Shown here piece after piece: positions 27,309-36,302 of a stretch of 64,000 nt of DNA. Position 1 is the stretch's first letter; every line of letters begins with the position of its first letter. The translations under genes and the position numbers were made by a program. This DNA comes from Ferranicluibacter rubi (GTDB lineage: Bacteria; Pseudomonadota; Alphaproteobacteria; Rhizobiales; Rhizobiaceae): the NCBI RefSeq assembly GCF_011603255.1, contig NZ_JAANCM010000002.1, positions 62,001 through 126,000 on the forward strand, in the 5' to 3' direction. Below the pieces are notes generated by a model. The model searched no databases. It worked only from the letters and a program-made list of their open reading frames with translations, and was not told the DNA's origin.

Positions 27309-28712
27309 TCAGTCGTCCTCATCCGTCTGGCGCAGAGCACCCTTGGCACCGGCGATGCGCGCGACCAGATCCGGCAGGCTCTCCATCTCGCTCCACACCA
27401 TCCCCGAGCCCTTGGGCAGATCGGGGGAGGCGGAAGGCAGGACAGCTTGCGAGAAGCCGAGTTTCTCGGATTCCTTCAGGCGCTGGGCCGTATGCGCAAC
27501 CGGCCGGATGGCCCCGGACAGGCTGATTTCGCCGAAATAAACGCAATCGGTGGGAAGGGCAAGACCGGCAAGCGAGGAAACCAGTGCGGAAGCCACGGCA
27601 AGGTCCGCCGCGGGCTCCGCGATACGGTATCCGCCGGCCACGTTGAGGTAGACGTCGTGCTGCCCGAGCCGCACGCCACAATGGGCTTCCAGCACCGCGA
27701 GAATCATCGACAGCCGCGCTGAATCCCAACCCACCACAGCGCGGCGTGGCGTTCCGAGCGAGGTCGGCGCCACCAGTGCCTGCACTTCCACCAGCACCGG
27801 CCGCGTGCCTTCCATGCCGGCGAACACGGCAGCACCCGGCGATTTCGCATTGCGCTCGCCGAGGAAAAGCTCTGAGGGATTGGTGACCTCGCGCAGGCCC
27901 TTGTCCGACATCTCGAACACGCCGATCTCGTCCGTCGGCCCGAAGCGGTTCTTTACCGTGCGCAGAATGCGGTAATGATGCCCACGGTCGCCCTCGAAAT
28001 AGAGGACGGCATCGACCATGTGCTCAACCACACGCGGACCGGCGATCTGGCCTTCCTTGGTGACGTGGCCGACGAGCACGACGGTGGCGCCGGTCTGCTT
28101 GGCGAAGCGGATCATCGCCTGCACGCCGGTGCGAACCTGCGTCACCGTGCCCGGCGCCGAATCGACGACGTCGCTCCACAGCGTCTGAATGGAATCGACG
28201 ATGAAGAGATCCGGTCGCTTGCCCTCCGACACCGTCGCGAGGATGTCCTCGACATTGGTCTCGGCGGCCAGCAGCACGTCGGTATCCGCAGCGCCGAGCC
28301 GCTGGGCCCGCAGCCGCACCTGCGCCACGGCTTCTTCGCCCGAGACATAGATGATACGATGGCCGTTGCGCGAAAGAGCTGCCGCCGCCTGCATGAGAAC
28401 CGTGGATTTGCCGATGCCCGGATCGCCGCCGATCAGCACCGCCGACCCGCGCACGAAGCCGCCGCCGAGCGCCCGGTCGAACTCCGAGATACCGGTCGTG
28501 ATGCGCGGCGCATCCTCCGTCTCGCCGGAAAGGGTGGTGAGCGCCACGGGACGCCCCTTCTTCGGCGTCTTGCCCGGCCCGCCGCCGATGCCGCCCAGCG
28601 GGTCCTCCTCGACGATGGTGTTCCACTGTCCGCAGCCCTCGCACTTTCCCACCCAGCGGGAGGTGACGGTGCCGCAATTCTGGCAGATGAAATTCGTTCT
28701 GGCCTTGGCCAT
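27309..28712 (-). CDS. radA: DNA repair protein RadA (Sms)
   Basis: A 467-residue recombination branch-migration ATPase. The N-terminal C4 zinc finger uses Cys10, Cys13, Cys24 and Cys27. Walker A GGDPGIGKS starts near residue 95, the RadA-specific KNRFG motif is present (TVKNRFGPTDEIGVF near 258), and the C-terminal half is the inactive Lon-protease-like domain (DLAVASALVSSL, PIAHTAQR-type ending). Its ATG is immediately adjacent to the stop codon of an upstream toxin gene (TGAATG), so the toxin-antitoxin transcript may drive or couple radA expression. Confidence 0.96.
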   Translation of the reverse strand: MAKARTNFICQNCGTVTSRWVGKCEGCGQWNTIVEEDPLGGIGGGPGKTPKKGRPVALTTLSGETEDAPRITTGISEFDRALGGGFVRGSAVLIGGDPGIGKSTVLMQAAAALSRNGHRIIYVSGEEAVAQVRLRAQRLGAADTDVLLAAETNVEDILATVSEGKRPDLFIVDSIQTLWSDVVDSAPGTVTQVRTGVQAMIRFAKQTGATVVLVGHVTKEGQIAGPRVVEHMVDAVLYFEGDRGHHYRILRTVKNRFGPTDEIGVFEMSDKGLREVTNPSELFLGERNAKSPGAAVFAGMEGTRPVLVEVQALVAPTSLGTPRRAVVGWDSARLSMILAVLEAHCGVRLGQHDVYLNVAGGYRIAEPAADLAVASALVSSLAGLALPTDCVYFGEISLSGAIRPVAHTAQRLKESEKLGFSQAVLPSASPDLPKGSGMVWSEMESLPDLVARIAGAKGALRQTDEDD

Positions 28713-29024
28713 TCAGTCGGTATCGCTTTCGGTAAAAGTTGAGGCGAAGATGGTCCGGCGTCCGTGAAGGACGCGCAGGACGTTGAGGTCTGTTTCAGTG
28801 ACGAAAAAATAGATGCGGCGCTCGCGATAGACGAAATACCGCAGACCGAGAACGATGTCGCGGCTGGTGCCGATGAGGCCGAGGCCTGCCATCCTTTCGA
28901 TGTGATCCGTCAGGTCGGTTATGAAAGCGTCGGCTGCGACCGGGTTCTCTTCTGCAATGTACTCAAAGGCGTCCGCCAGGTCTTTCAGTGCGCGACGGCT
29001 CATGTTCAGGCGCCGAGCGAGCAT
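28713..29024 (-). CDS. ParE/RelE-type toxin upstream of radA
   Basis: A 103-residue toxin-like protein. The pattern ALKDLADAFEYIAEENPVAADAFITDL, then GLIGTSRDIVLGLRYFVYRERRIYFFV and a final VLRVLHGRRTI strand is typical of ParE/RelE toxins. It overlaps the antitoxin gene by 62 bases from the start at 29024, or by 41 if the ATG at 29003 is used; the first has the better upstream sequence. Its stop touches the radA ATG. The frame is intact, so it is probably functional or at least not visibly broken. Confidence 0.85.
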   Translation of the reverse strand: MLARRLNMSRRALKDLADAFEYIAEENPVAADAFITDLTDHIERMAGLGLIGTSRDIVLGLRYFVYRERRIYFFVTETDLNVLRVLHGRRTIFASTFTESDTD

Positions 29025-29268
29025 CTTGTCGTTTCCGTGCGAGTGCGAGGATATGTTTCTTCAGGTCGCCAACCTTCTCGAACGTGACGTACCGCCCTGC
29101 CTCGATACCGTCCTCGCCGATCTTGATGAGGCGCCGCAGTTCCTCGTCCTCTTCCCGCAGAACCTGAAGTCCGGCACGGATCACATCGTCGGCGGTGCGA
29201 TAGGCACCCATCTGCAGCTGCCCTTCGATGAAGGCGCAATCTTCGTCGCTCAAATGGATGTCAGTCAT
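28963..29268 (-). CDS. ParD-type antitoxin upstream of radA
   Basis: A 101-residue antitoxin with the ribbon-helix-helix pattern MTDIHLSDEDCAFIEGQLQM...YRTADDVIRAGLQVLRE and an acidic neck (EEDEELRRL). The start at 29268 has GGGAG seven bases upstream. The C-terminal end (after about residue 80) is unusually long and basic and is encoded across the 5' end of the toxin gene in another frame. That extension could be native or result from loss of an original stop codon; sequence alone cannot decide. The pair lies between alr and radA, which are normally adjacent in rhizobia. Confidence 0.82.
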   Translation of the reverse strand: MTDIHLSDEDCAFIEGQLQMGAYRTADDVIRAGLQVLREEDEELRRLIKIGEDGIEAGRYVTFEKVGDLKKHILALARKRQDARSAPEHEPSRTERPGGRL

Positions 29269-29325
29269 TCTGATCTCCCTTTGTTCTCTTCTAGCGTATC
29301 TCAAACGGCATTCCAAGATGCCGCG

Positions 29326-30471
29326 TCAAACTTCCTCGTCGGCCTCGCGATAGGCGCGATCGTAGCGGTGGCCGAGGCTTGTCAGCAGTTCGTAGCCGAT
29401 GGTTCCACCAGCCCGCGCGACGTCGTCGAGCGCGATGTTGCGTCCGAAGAGTTCGATGTAATCGCCTGCACGCACGGCATTTTCCGGCAGGTCCGTCACG
29501 TCGAACAGGCTGAGATCCATGGTGACGCGGCCGACATGGGGAATCCTGCGGCCATGCAGGAAGCCATAAGCGCCGGAGGGTGCCGCCTGCCGCAGGGCGA
29601 CGCCGCTGCCGGAAACCGAGCGGTGGTAGCCATCGGCATAGCCGACCGAAGCGATGGCGATGCGGCTGTCGCGGGCAAAGGCGGCGGTGGCGCCGTAGCT
29701 CGCCGAACCGCCCTCCGCAACCGACCGCACCTGGATGATCCGCGCCTCCGCGGTCACGACCGGCGTCATCGGGTTGGCCATTCCGTTGACTGCCTCGCCG
29801 CCATAGGTGGCGATGCCCGGGCGGGTGAGGTCGAAATGATAGTCCGGCCCGAGATGAACGCCCGCGGAATTGGCAAGGCTCGCCTCGACGCCCTCGAAGG
29901 CCGTGCTGACCTCGCGGAAGGCCGCGAGCTGCCGCGCGTTAAGCGGGTGCGCGGGGTCGTCGGCGCAGGCGAGGTGGCTCATGACCAGCATCGGCGAGAA
30001 GCTTGCCGGGCGCGCCGGGTCGGAGGCGAGCGCCATCGCTTCTTCCATGGAAAGGCCGAGCCGGTTCATGCCGGTGTCCACATGCAGCACGCAAGGGTGA
30101 TCGCCATGCTCGGAAAGGGCGGCCATGAAGAAGGCGAGCTGCTCCTCGGAATTGATGACGGGCACCAGCCCGTTTTCGAAGAACAGCGGCTCGATGCCGG
30201 GCCAGAGGCCGGCGAGCACATAGATGCGGCCCTCGGGCACCAGCGGGCGGAGGTCGACACCCTCTTCGGCATTCGCTACGAAGAAATCCCGCGCCCCGGC
30301 CCTGTAAAGCGTCTCCGCCGCCGCCTCGATCCCGATCCCATAGGCATCGGCCTTCAGCACGGCCGCCGCCCGCGCACGTCCCGACCGCGCCTTCATCTGG
30401 CGCCAGTTATCGGCCAGCGCCTGCAGGTCGATGGTCAGGCGGTTCGCCGCAGCGGAAAAGACGTCGTCCAT
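29326..30471 (-). CDS. alr: Alanine racemase
   Basis: A 381-residue PLP enzyme that makes D-alanine for peptidoglycan. The PLP lysine is Lys40 in AVLKADAYGIG. The second catalytic residue, a Tyr, lies in SASYGATAAF near residue 265. MDLSLFDVTDLP near the C-terminus is the dimer and active-site loop. GAGGG precedes the ATG closely. It follows dnaB on the same strand (97 bases) and would normally run into radA, but a toxin-antitoxin pair intervenes. Confidence 0.96.
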   Translation of the reverse strand: MDDVFSAAANRLTIDLQALADNWRQMKARSGRARAAAVLKADAYGIGIEAAAETLYRAGARDFFVANAEEGVDLRPLVPEGRIYVLAGLWPGIEPLFFENGLVPVINSEEQLAFFMAALSEHGDHPCVLHVDTGMNRLGLSMEEAMALASDPARPASFSPMLVMSHLACADDPAHPLNARQLAAFREVSTAFEGVEASLANSAGVHLGPDYHFDLTRPGIATYGGEAVNGMANPMTPVVTAEARIIQVRSVAEGGSASYGATAAFARDSRIAIASVGYADGYHRSVSGSGVALRQAAPSGAYGFLHGRRIPHVGRVTMDLSLFDVTDLPENAVRAGDYIELFGRNIALDDVARAGGTIGYELLTSLGHRYDRAYREADEEV

Positions 30472-30568
30472 GATACCCTCGGAAGTTTGCGGGGAGCGAG
30501 CCCATTGAATGCGGACACACTCTCAGGCCTCGCTCACCTCAGCGAGATAGCGCCATCCCCCATCCCGA

Positions 30569-32077
30569 TCAATGCTCCTCGTACTGCGTGAACGAGGGGT
30601 CGGCGAGGTCGGTGAAGCGGGTGAATTCGGACTGGAAGGCGAGTTTTACCGTGCCGGTCGGTCCGTGGCGCTGCTTGGCGATGATGACGTCGGCGGTGCC
30701 CTTCACCTTCTCGAAGGTCTGCTTCCATTCCTCGTATTTCGGGTCGAACTCGTCGCGCGGCTCCATGTTCTTCACATAGTATTCCTCGCGGAACACGAAG
30801 AGCACGACGTCGGCGTCCTGCTCGATCGAGCCCGATTCGCGAAGGTCGGAGAGTTGCGGGCGCTTGTCTTCGCGGCTTTCCACCGCACGCGACAGCTGGG
30901 ACAGCGCGATGATCGGAACGTTCAGCTCCTTGCCGAGCGCTTTCAGGCCCGTCGTGATCTGGGTGATTTCCTGCACGCGGTTCTCTCCGGATTTGCCGGC
31001 ACCCGTCATCAGCTGGATATAGTCCACCACGAGGCAATCGAGCCCCCGCTGGCGCTTGAGGCGGCGTGCACGCGCGGAAAGCTGGGCGATCGAGATACCA
31101 CCGGTCTGGTCGATATAGAGCGGCACCTTCTGCATCATCTGGGCGCAGGCGACCAGCTTTTCGAAGTCGTGCTCGGTGATTTCGCCGCGGCGGATCTTGG
31201 AGGAGGAGACTTCCGTCTGCTCGGAGATGATACGCGTCGCCAGCTGTTCGGACGACATTTCGAGCGAATAGAACCCGACGACGCCGCCATTCTTCGCCTT
31301 GTACGAGCCGTCCGCCTGGATCTCGGGCTCGTAGGAGGCCGCGATATTGTAGGCGATGTTGGTGGCGAGCGAGGTCTTGCCCATGCCGGGACGTCCGGCG
31401 AGCACGATCAAGTCGGAGCGCTGCAGGCCGCCCATCTTGCCGTCGAGCGAGTGGATGCCGGTGGAGATGCCCGACAGGTGGCCGTCGCGCTCGAAGGCCT
31501 GGCCGGCCATGTCGATCGCCAGCGCCACGGCGTCGTTGAACGCCTGGAAGCCGCCGTCGTAGCGGCCGGTTTCGGCCAGCTCGAACAGGCGTCGTTCGGC
31601 ATCCTCGATCTGCCCCTGCGGCGGCATGTCCAAGGGCGCGTCGAAGGCGATGTTGACCATGTCCTCGCCGATGGTGATCAGCGAGCGGCGCAGCGCCAGA
31701 TCGTAGATCGCCCGGCCGTAATCCTCGGCATTGATGATCGTCACGGCATTTGCGGCGAGCTGTGCCAGATACTGCGAAATCGTCATGTCGCCGACCTTCT
31801 GGTCGGGGGCAAGGAACGTCTTCACGGTCACGGGATGGGCGGTTTTGCCCATGCGAATGATGTCGCCTGCGACCTCGTAGATCTTGCGGTGCAGCGGCTC
31901 GTGCAGGTGCACCGGCTTCAGGAAGTCCGAGACGCGGTAGAAGGCGTCGTTGTTAACGAGGATCGCGCCGAGCAGGGCCTGTTCCGCCTCGATATTGCTC
32001 GGAGCTTCCCGGTACTGGGGTTCCATGGGCTGTTGGCTCATCGCCGCCACTCTGCGCGCTGCTTCATTCATCGTCAT
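30569..32077 (-). CDS. dnaB: Replicative DNA helicase DnaB
   Basis: A 502-residue hexameric helicase that unwinds DNA at the replication fork. The N-terminal primase-interaction domain (SNIEAEQALLGAILVNNDAF) is followed by the RecA-like domain with Walker A GRPGMGKTS at residues 228-236 and the DnaB motif LAGRPGMGKTSLATNIA. SQLSRAVESREDKRPQLSDLRESG near 390-415 is a family signature. There is no intein. A CTTGACA box upstream at 32127-32132 may be the promoter. The conserved order rplI-dnaB is interrupted here by a MarR-MFS-HlyD operon on the opposite strand. Confidence 0.97.
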   Translation of the reverse strand: MTMNEAARRVAAMSQQPMEPQYREAPSNIEAEQALLGAILVNNDAFYRVSDFLKPVHLHEPLHRKIYEVAGDIIRMGKTAHPVTVKTFLAPDQKVGDMTISQYLAQLAANAVTIINAEDYGRAIYDLALRRSLITIGEDMVNIAFDAPLDMPPQGQIEDAERRLFELAETGRYDGGFQAFNDAVALAIDMAGQAFERDGHLSGISTGIHSLDGKMGGLQRSDLIVLAGRPGMGKTSLATNIAYNIAASYEPEIQADGSYKAKNGGVVGFYSLEMSSEQLATRIISEQTEVSSSKIRRGEITEHDFEKLVACAQMMQKVPLYIDQTGGISIAQLSARARRLKRQRGLDCLVVDYIQLMTGAGKSGENRVQEITQITTGLKALGKELNVPIIALSQLSRAVESREDKRPQLSDLRESGSIEQDADVVLFVFREEYYVKNMEPRDEFDPKYEEWKQTFEKVKGTADVIIAKQRHGPTGTVKLAFQSEFTRFTDLADPSFTQYEEH

Positions 32078-32103
32078 CTCTCGTCTGTACCGCTTGAGGG
32101 CCT

Positions 32104-32132
32104 GTGATTGGCTGATCGGGACACGGTGTCAA
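32104..32132 (-). promoter_or_regulatory. Possible dnaB promoter
   Basis: On the minus strand TTGACA (32132-32127), preceded by C as in the rhizobial CTTGAC consensus, is followed after 17 bases by AATCAC (32109-32104), a weak -10. The dnaB start is 27 bases downstream. Confidence 0.4.
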
Positions 32133-32345
32133 GCGATGGGGCCGCCTGTTACCGCTCTCCACAGCCGCAGGGAGGGTACGGTGGAAATCGGTCCCGTCTG
32201 CGCCATCTCTGCTTGACCGGCCACCGGATATGCCACGGCAGCGAATCGTTTCGGCAGGATACGCCAAACGACCGCCGCATGAAATGCGGTGGACAGCCCG
32301 ATGACGGCTTGAAATGGCCGACGCTCTGTATTACTTCGACCACAC

Positions 32346-32364
32346 ATAGTTAGTACACTACTAT
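32346..32364. promoter_or_regulatory. Possible MarR operator
   Basis: ATAGT and ACTAT are inverted copies separated by nine bases in a strongly AT-rich stretch that ends 17 bases before the MarR start. Autoregulatory MarR sites usually lie in this position. The repeat is short, so the call is tentative. Confidence 0.4.
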
Positions 32365-32381
32365 TATGGAAAGAGTAGCAG

Positions 32382-32831
32382 TTGACCGATCTCGCAAATC
32401 GCGCTTTGTTCGATGCCCTGCAATCCGTGAACCGGAAGCTGCGCGCCGTCTTCGATGCCAAGGTCAAGGAGCGCGGGCTGACCCTGTCGCGGGCCCGCGC
32501 GCTGTTCGCGCTGTCGCGTCGTGACGGACTGAACCAGCGCGAGCTTGCCGAAGAGCTGGCGATCGAGACGCCCACGATCGTGCGGCTTCTGGACGGCATG
32601 GAGGCGCAGGGCTTCATCGAGCGCCGGGTGGAAAAGTCCGACCGGCGCGCCAAGCAGATCCACATGACGCCGATGGGGCGGGCGCTGGCTGAGGAGATCG
32701 AGGTCATCGCCTGCGGCATCCGCGCAGACCTCCTCTCCGGCGTCAGTCTTCAGGACAAGGAGACCGCGCTCGCGGTTATGACGGCGATGGCGGACAACAT
32801 GATCCTGATCGGGCGGGAGAGCGTCTCGTGA
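32382..32831 (+). CDS. MarR-family transcriptional regulator
   Basis: A 149-residue winged-helix regulator with a TTG start: no in-frame ATG is available, and the ATG at 32366 is in another frame. The HTH is QRELAEELAIETPTIVRLLDGMEAQGFIERR (residues about 52-82), followed by the wing DRRAKQIHMT. MarR proteins usually repress an adjacent efflux operon until a phenolic or toxic ligand binds. Here the stop overlaps the MFS gene start (GTGA), so the repressor is the first gene of the operon it probably controls. Confidence 0.92.
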   Translation: MTDLANRALFDALQSVNRKLRAVFDAKVKERGLTLSRARALFALSRRDGLNQRELAEELAIETPTIVRLLDGMEAQGFIERRVEKSDRRAKQIHMTPMGRALAEEIEVIACGIRADLLSGVSLQDKETALAVMTAMADNMILIGRESVS

Positions 32832-34492
32832 CCAGCACCATCACGTCCTCGATAGAGAACCGGCCGGCTTCCGAGCCCGAGATGCCAGCCCCCACACAGC
32901 CGGCAACCATACCGCAGCCAGCCGTGCACATCTCGCGCGGGCGCGCCTCGCTCTACATGTTCACATCCGTGCTGATGTTCCTGACGCAGGGCCTCGGCAT
33001 GAACCTTTTGAACGCCAATCTCTACCAGCTTCAGGGCGCCTTCTCGGCGACCGTCAACGAACTCGCCTGGCTGTCGGCGGCCTATATGGCGCCCTATGCC
33101 AGCCTATCGGTCGCGCTCTTCAAGATCCGCACGCAATACGGCCTGCGCCGTTTTGCCGAACTCGGCATCCTCTGCTTCGTCTTTGCGGCTTTCGCCAATC
33201 TCTTCGTGTCCGACCTGCATTCCGCGTTGATCATCCGCTTCGTCAACGGCGTCGCGGCCGCGCCGCTCTCCACCATCGGCATTCTCTACATGCTGGAGGC
33301 GTTTCCGCCGGCGAAGAAACTTTCCATGGGCCTCAGCCTCGCGGTCATGAACACGCTGCTGTCGGCGCCCCTCGCGCGCATCATCTCGCCGGCGCTGATG
33401 GAATATGGCGGCTGGCGTGCGCTCTATACGTTCGAGGTGGCGCTGGCGCTGATCGCGCTGCCCTTCATCTACCTGTTGCCGGTCACAGCCCCGCCCCGTG
33501 CGAAAGTCATCCAAACGCTCGATATCTTCAGCTATCTCATCCTCGCGGGCGGCTTCGGCTGTCTCGCCATCCTCCTGTCGCTCGGGCGCTTCTACTGGTG
33601 GTTCGAGGCGCCTTGGCTCGGCGTGCTTCTGGCCTGCGCCATCGGCCTGCTCTCGGTCTTCGTCGCCATCGAGATCAACCGGTCACAGCCGATGCTCGAC
33701 CTGCGCTGGATCTTCTCCTGGCCGAACATCCACATGGCCGGTGTCCTGATCCTGTTTCGCACCGTCTCCTCCGAGCAGACGACGACGGTCTCGGGCTTCT
33801 ATCAGCAGATCGGCCTGCTAAACGACCAGACGATGCTGCTCTATGCGATCGTGCTCGCGGCCTCGGTCGCAGCGGGGCTGTTCTGCACCTTCCTCATGGT
33901 GAAGAAACAGCTCGATCTCGCCCATGTCATCGCGCTGCTTCTCATCGGCGCCGGTGCCTGGCTCGACAGCCAGTCGACCAACCTGACCCGGCCGGAGCAG
34001 ATGTATCTGAGTCAAGCTCTGGTGGCGGCGGGCGCCGCGATGTTCCTGCCACCGGTGATGACGACGGGTTTCGGCGCAGCACTCGCCAAGGGACCCATCT
34101 ACGTCGTCAATTTCATCGTTATCTTCCTGTTCACCCAGAGCCTCGGCAGCTTGATGGCCTCGGCCGCGCTCGGCACCTTCGTCACCATTCGCGAGAAATT
34201 CCACTCCAACCTTCTGGCCGAGCAGATCATGCTGTCGGACCCGCTGGTCGCCAACCGCGTGACGCAGCTGGCCGGCTCTTACGGCAAAGTCATCACCGAC
34301 AAGACGCTTCTGAATGCCGAGGGACTGCAGCTTCTGACACAACAGGTCAGTCGCGAGGCCTATGTGCTCGCCTATAACGATGCGTTCTTCGTCATCTTTA
34401 TCGGCTGTGCGATTTCGCTCGCCATTCTCGTCAGTCACCTGATCTGGCGCCGTCTGGTCGCCTCTTCCGACCCGGCAGCCGTCCTGGCCTGA
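32828..34492 (+). CDS. DHA2-type MFS efflux transporter (EmrB-like)
   Basis: A 554-residue major facilitator with about 14 membrane helices and a hydrophilic N-terminal tail of 40 residues. It starts with GTG inside the MarR stop codon. The pairing with a downstream HlyD/EmrA-type adaptor indicates a tripartite pump that, with a TolC-like outer-membrane protein encoded elsewhere, moves hydrophobic or phenolic compounds across both membranes. The motif LSAAYMAPYASLSVALFKI and the long periplasmic loop near residue 470 fit the DHA2 family. Substrate unknown. Confidence 0.88.
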   Translation: MTSTITSSIENRPASEPEMPAPTQPATIPQPAVHISRGRASLYMFTSVLMFLTQGLGMNLLNANLYQLQGAFSATVNELAWLSAAYMAPYASLSVALFKIRTQYGLRRFAELGILCFVFAAFANLFVSDLHSALIIRFVNGVAAAPLSTIGILYMLEAFPPAKKLSMGLSLAVMNTLLSAPLARIISPALMEYGGWRALYTFEVALALIALPFIYLLPVTAPPRAKVIQTLDIFSYLILAGGFGCLAILLSLGRFYWWFEAPWLGVLLACAIGLLSVFVAIEINRSQPMLDLRWIFSWPNIHMAGVLILFRTVSSEQTTTVSGFYQQIGLLNDQTMLLYAIVLAASVAAGLFCTFLMVKKQLDLAHVIALLLIGAGAWLDSQSTNLTRPEQMYLSQALVAAGAAMFLPPVMTTGFGAALAKGPIYVVNFIVIFLFTQSLGSLMASAALGTFVTIREKFHSNLLAEQIMLSDPLVANRVTQLAGSYGKVITDKTLLNAEGLQLLTQQVSREAYVLAYNDAFFVIFIGCAISLAILVSHLIWRRLVASSDPAAVLA

Positions 34493-34536
34493 TTTCAACA
34501 TCCTTTCATTGAAGCCGCCTTCAAACAGAGTCCACC

Positions 34537-35604
34537 ATGTCCAAGTTCACCCGCTCTCCCGTTACCATCCTCGTCCTCCTCGCCGGCGTCATCGGCGTCC
34601 TGCTGGTGCTCTATGCCTGGCGGTTGCCGCCCTTCGTGACCTCGGTGGAAACCACGGACAACGCCTATGTCAAAGGCTACGTCACCATCATGAGCCCGCA
34701 GGTCGCGGGCTATGTGGTGGAGGTTCCCGTTCGCGATTATCAGGCGGTGAAGGAAGGCGACGTGCTCGCCCGCATCGACGATCGCATCTACCAGCAGAAG
34801 GTGGCGCAAGCTCGCGCGACGCTTGCCGGACAGAAGGCGGCGCTCGACAATTCGCGCCAGCAGGAAGCCTCCGCCAAGGCCAGCATCGCCTCCAGCGATG
34901 CGCAGGTTCTCGGGGCGAAAGCCGCCTTGCGCAGGGCGGAGCTGGCCTCCGAACGCGTGAACCAGCTGGCGGCGCGCAGCGTTGCCTCCACCAGCGAGGT
35001 CGAGTCGGCGCAGGCGACATTCGAGCAGGCAAAAGCGGCGGAAGCGCAGGCCGAGGCCGCGGTCGAGGTCAACCGCCAGGCGCTCGCCACCATCATCGTC
35101 AACCGCGGTTCCCTGCAGGCCGCCGTGGCGGGCGCTGAAGCGTCCGTCGAGCTTGCGGAGATCGACCTTGCAAATACCGCTATCCGTGCGCCCCGCGACG
35201 GGCATCTCGGCGAAGTCGGCGTTCGTCTCGGACAATATGTGACGGCCGGAACCCAGCTGATGTCGGTGGTGCCGAGCGAGCTTTGGGTGGTTGCCAACTA
35301 CAAGGAAACCCAGCTTGACGGCATGAAGGTCGGCCAGCCTGTCACCTTCTCGGTCGATGCGCTGGAGCACCAGAGGCTGACCGGTCATGTGCAGCGCTTC
35401 TCGCCGGCCGCCGGCTCCGAGTTCAGCGTCATCCGTCCCGACAACGCTACGGGCAACTTCACCAAGATCGCCCAGCGCGTCGGTGTCCGCATCTCCATCG
35501 ACCCGGGCCAGGCGGCGGCCGAACGGCTCGCCCCCGGCCTGTCGGTCGTCGTGCGCATCGACAAGTCGCTCGATCCCGATGCGAAGATCGCAGACGCCGA
35601 GTGA
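34537..35604 (+). CDS. HlyD/EmrA-family membrane fusion protein
   Basis: A 355-residue periplasmic adaptor. One N-terminal membrane anchor is at residues 8-28 (TILVLLAGVIGVLLVLYAW). It is followed by the split lipoyl/barrel domain (TTDNAYVKGYVTIMSPQVAGYV, then NTAIRAPRDGHLGEVGVRLG) and a long Ala/Gln/Glu-rich coiled coil at about 85-195. It is the partner of the preceding MFS pump and should bridge it to an outer-membrane channel. It ends just before an 18-bp perfect hairpin shared with convergent rplI. Confidence 0.92.
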   Translation: MSKFTRSPVTILVLLAGVIGVLLVLYAWRLPPFVTSVETTDNAYVKGYVTIMSPQVAGYVVEVPVRDYQAVKEGDVLARIDDRIYQQKVAQARATLAGQKAALDNSRQQEASAKASIASSDAQVLGAKAALRRAELASERVNQLAARSVASTSEVESAQATFEQAKAAEAQAEAAVEVNRQALATIIVNRGSLQAAVAGAEASVELAEIDLANTAIRAPRDGHLGEVGVRLGQYVTAGTQLMSVVPSELWVVANYKETQLDGMKVGQPVTFSVDALEHQRLTGHVQRFSPAAGSEFSVIRPDNATGNFTKIAQRVGVRISIDPGQAAAERLAPGLSVVVRIDKSLDPDAKIADAE

Positions 35605-35632
35605 CGGCGTCATAATAAGGCATGGCTGAAAC

Positions 35633-35673
35633 GACAAAGGCCCCGGAGCGGCGAACGCTCCGGGGCCTTTGTC
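35633..35673. terminator. Bidirectional terminator between hlyD-type gene and rplI
   Basis: GACAAAGGCCCCGGAGCG (35633-35650) and its exact reverse complement (35656-35673) flank a five-base loop. This 18-bp perfect stem lies between two convergent stops and ends in CCTTTGTC on the plus strand, as expected for a bidirectional terminator. Confidence 0.8.
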
Positions 35674-35692
35674 ATGATCGATTCGCGAAGGC

Positions 35693-36268
35693 TTATTCTT
35701 CGTCGTTGTCGAATTCGGCTTCCGGGTTGAAGAAGTCTTCCGGACGCAGGGCATCTTCGTCGACGCCGTAGATGGCATCGGCGGAGTTGAGGTTTTCACC
35801 CTTGGCCTGGCGCTCGGCTTCGTCGGCCGAACGGGCAACGTTCATCGTGACCGTGATCTCGACTTCGGCATGCAGGTGGATCTTGACCGGGTGCAGGCCG
35901 ATCGACTTGATCGGGTTGTTCAGGTCGACCTGGTTACGGCCGACGTTGAAGCCTTCGGCAGCAACCACTTCGGCAACGTCGCGAGCCGCGACCGAACCGT
36001 AGAGCTGGCCGGTTTCGCCGGCGGAGCGAACGACGTTAAAGCTCTTGCCGTCGAGCTGTTCGGCAACCGCCTGGGCTTCCGACTTGCGCTCGAGGTTGCG
36101 GGCTTCGAGCGTTGCGCGCTCGCTTTCGAAACGGGCCTTGTTGCCGGCATTGGCGCGCAGCGCCTTGCCGAGCGGCAGCAGGTAGTTACGGGCAAAGCCG
36201 TCCTTGACCTTGACCGTTTCGCCCATCTGGCCGAGCTTTGCTACGCGTTCGAGAAGAATGACATCCAT
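35693..36268 (-). CDS. rplI: 50S ribosomal protein L9
   Basis: A 191-residue ribosomal protein. The N-terminal rRNA-binding domain starts [19 protein letters not shown] with the signature [16 protein letters not shown]. It continues through the long helix to the C-terminal domain. The protein exceeds E. coli L9 (149 residues) because of an acidic C-terminal tail ([22 protein letters not shown] region), common in rhizobia. AAAGGA precedes the ATG. It is the last gene of the rpsF-rpsR-DUF2232-rplI group. Confidence 0.97.
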   Translation of the reverse strand: MDVILLERVAKLGQMGETVKVKDGFARNYLLPLGKALRANAGNKARFESERATLEARNLERKSEAQAVAEQLDGKSFNVVRSAGETGQLYGSVAARDVAEVVAAEGFNVGRNQVDLNNPIKSIGLHPVKIHLHAEVEITVTMNVARSADEAERQAKGENLNSADAIYGVDEDALRPEDFFNPEAEFDNDEE

Positions 36269-36302
36269 GGTTTTGTCCTTTCAGGTATCAGGTTTCTTGA
36301 GT

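Larger units (their letters stand above)
32078..32381. other. Divergent intergenic region dnaB/marR
   Basis: This 304-base region holds the leader of dnaB (minus) and of the MarR gene (plus). It contains a candidate dnaB promoter (32104-32132) and an AT-rich inverted repeat near the MarR start (32346-32364). The rest has no recognisable gene; short frames through it look random. Confidence 0.6.
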
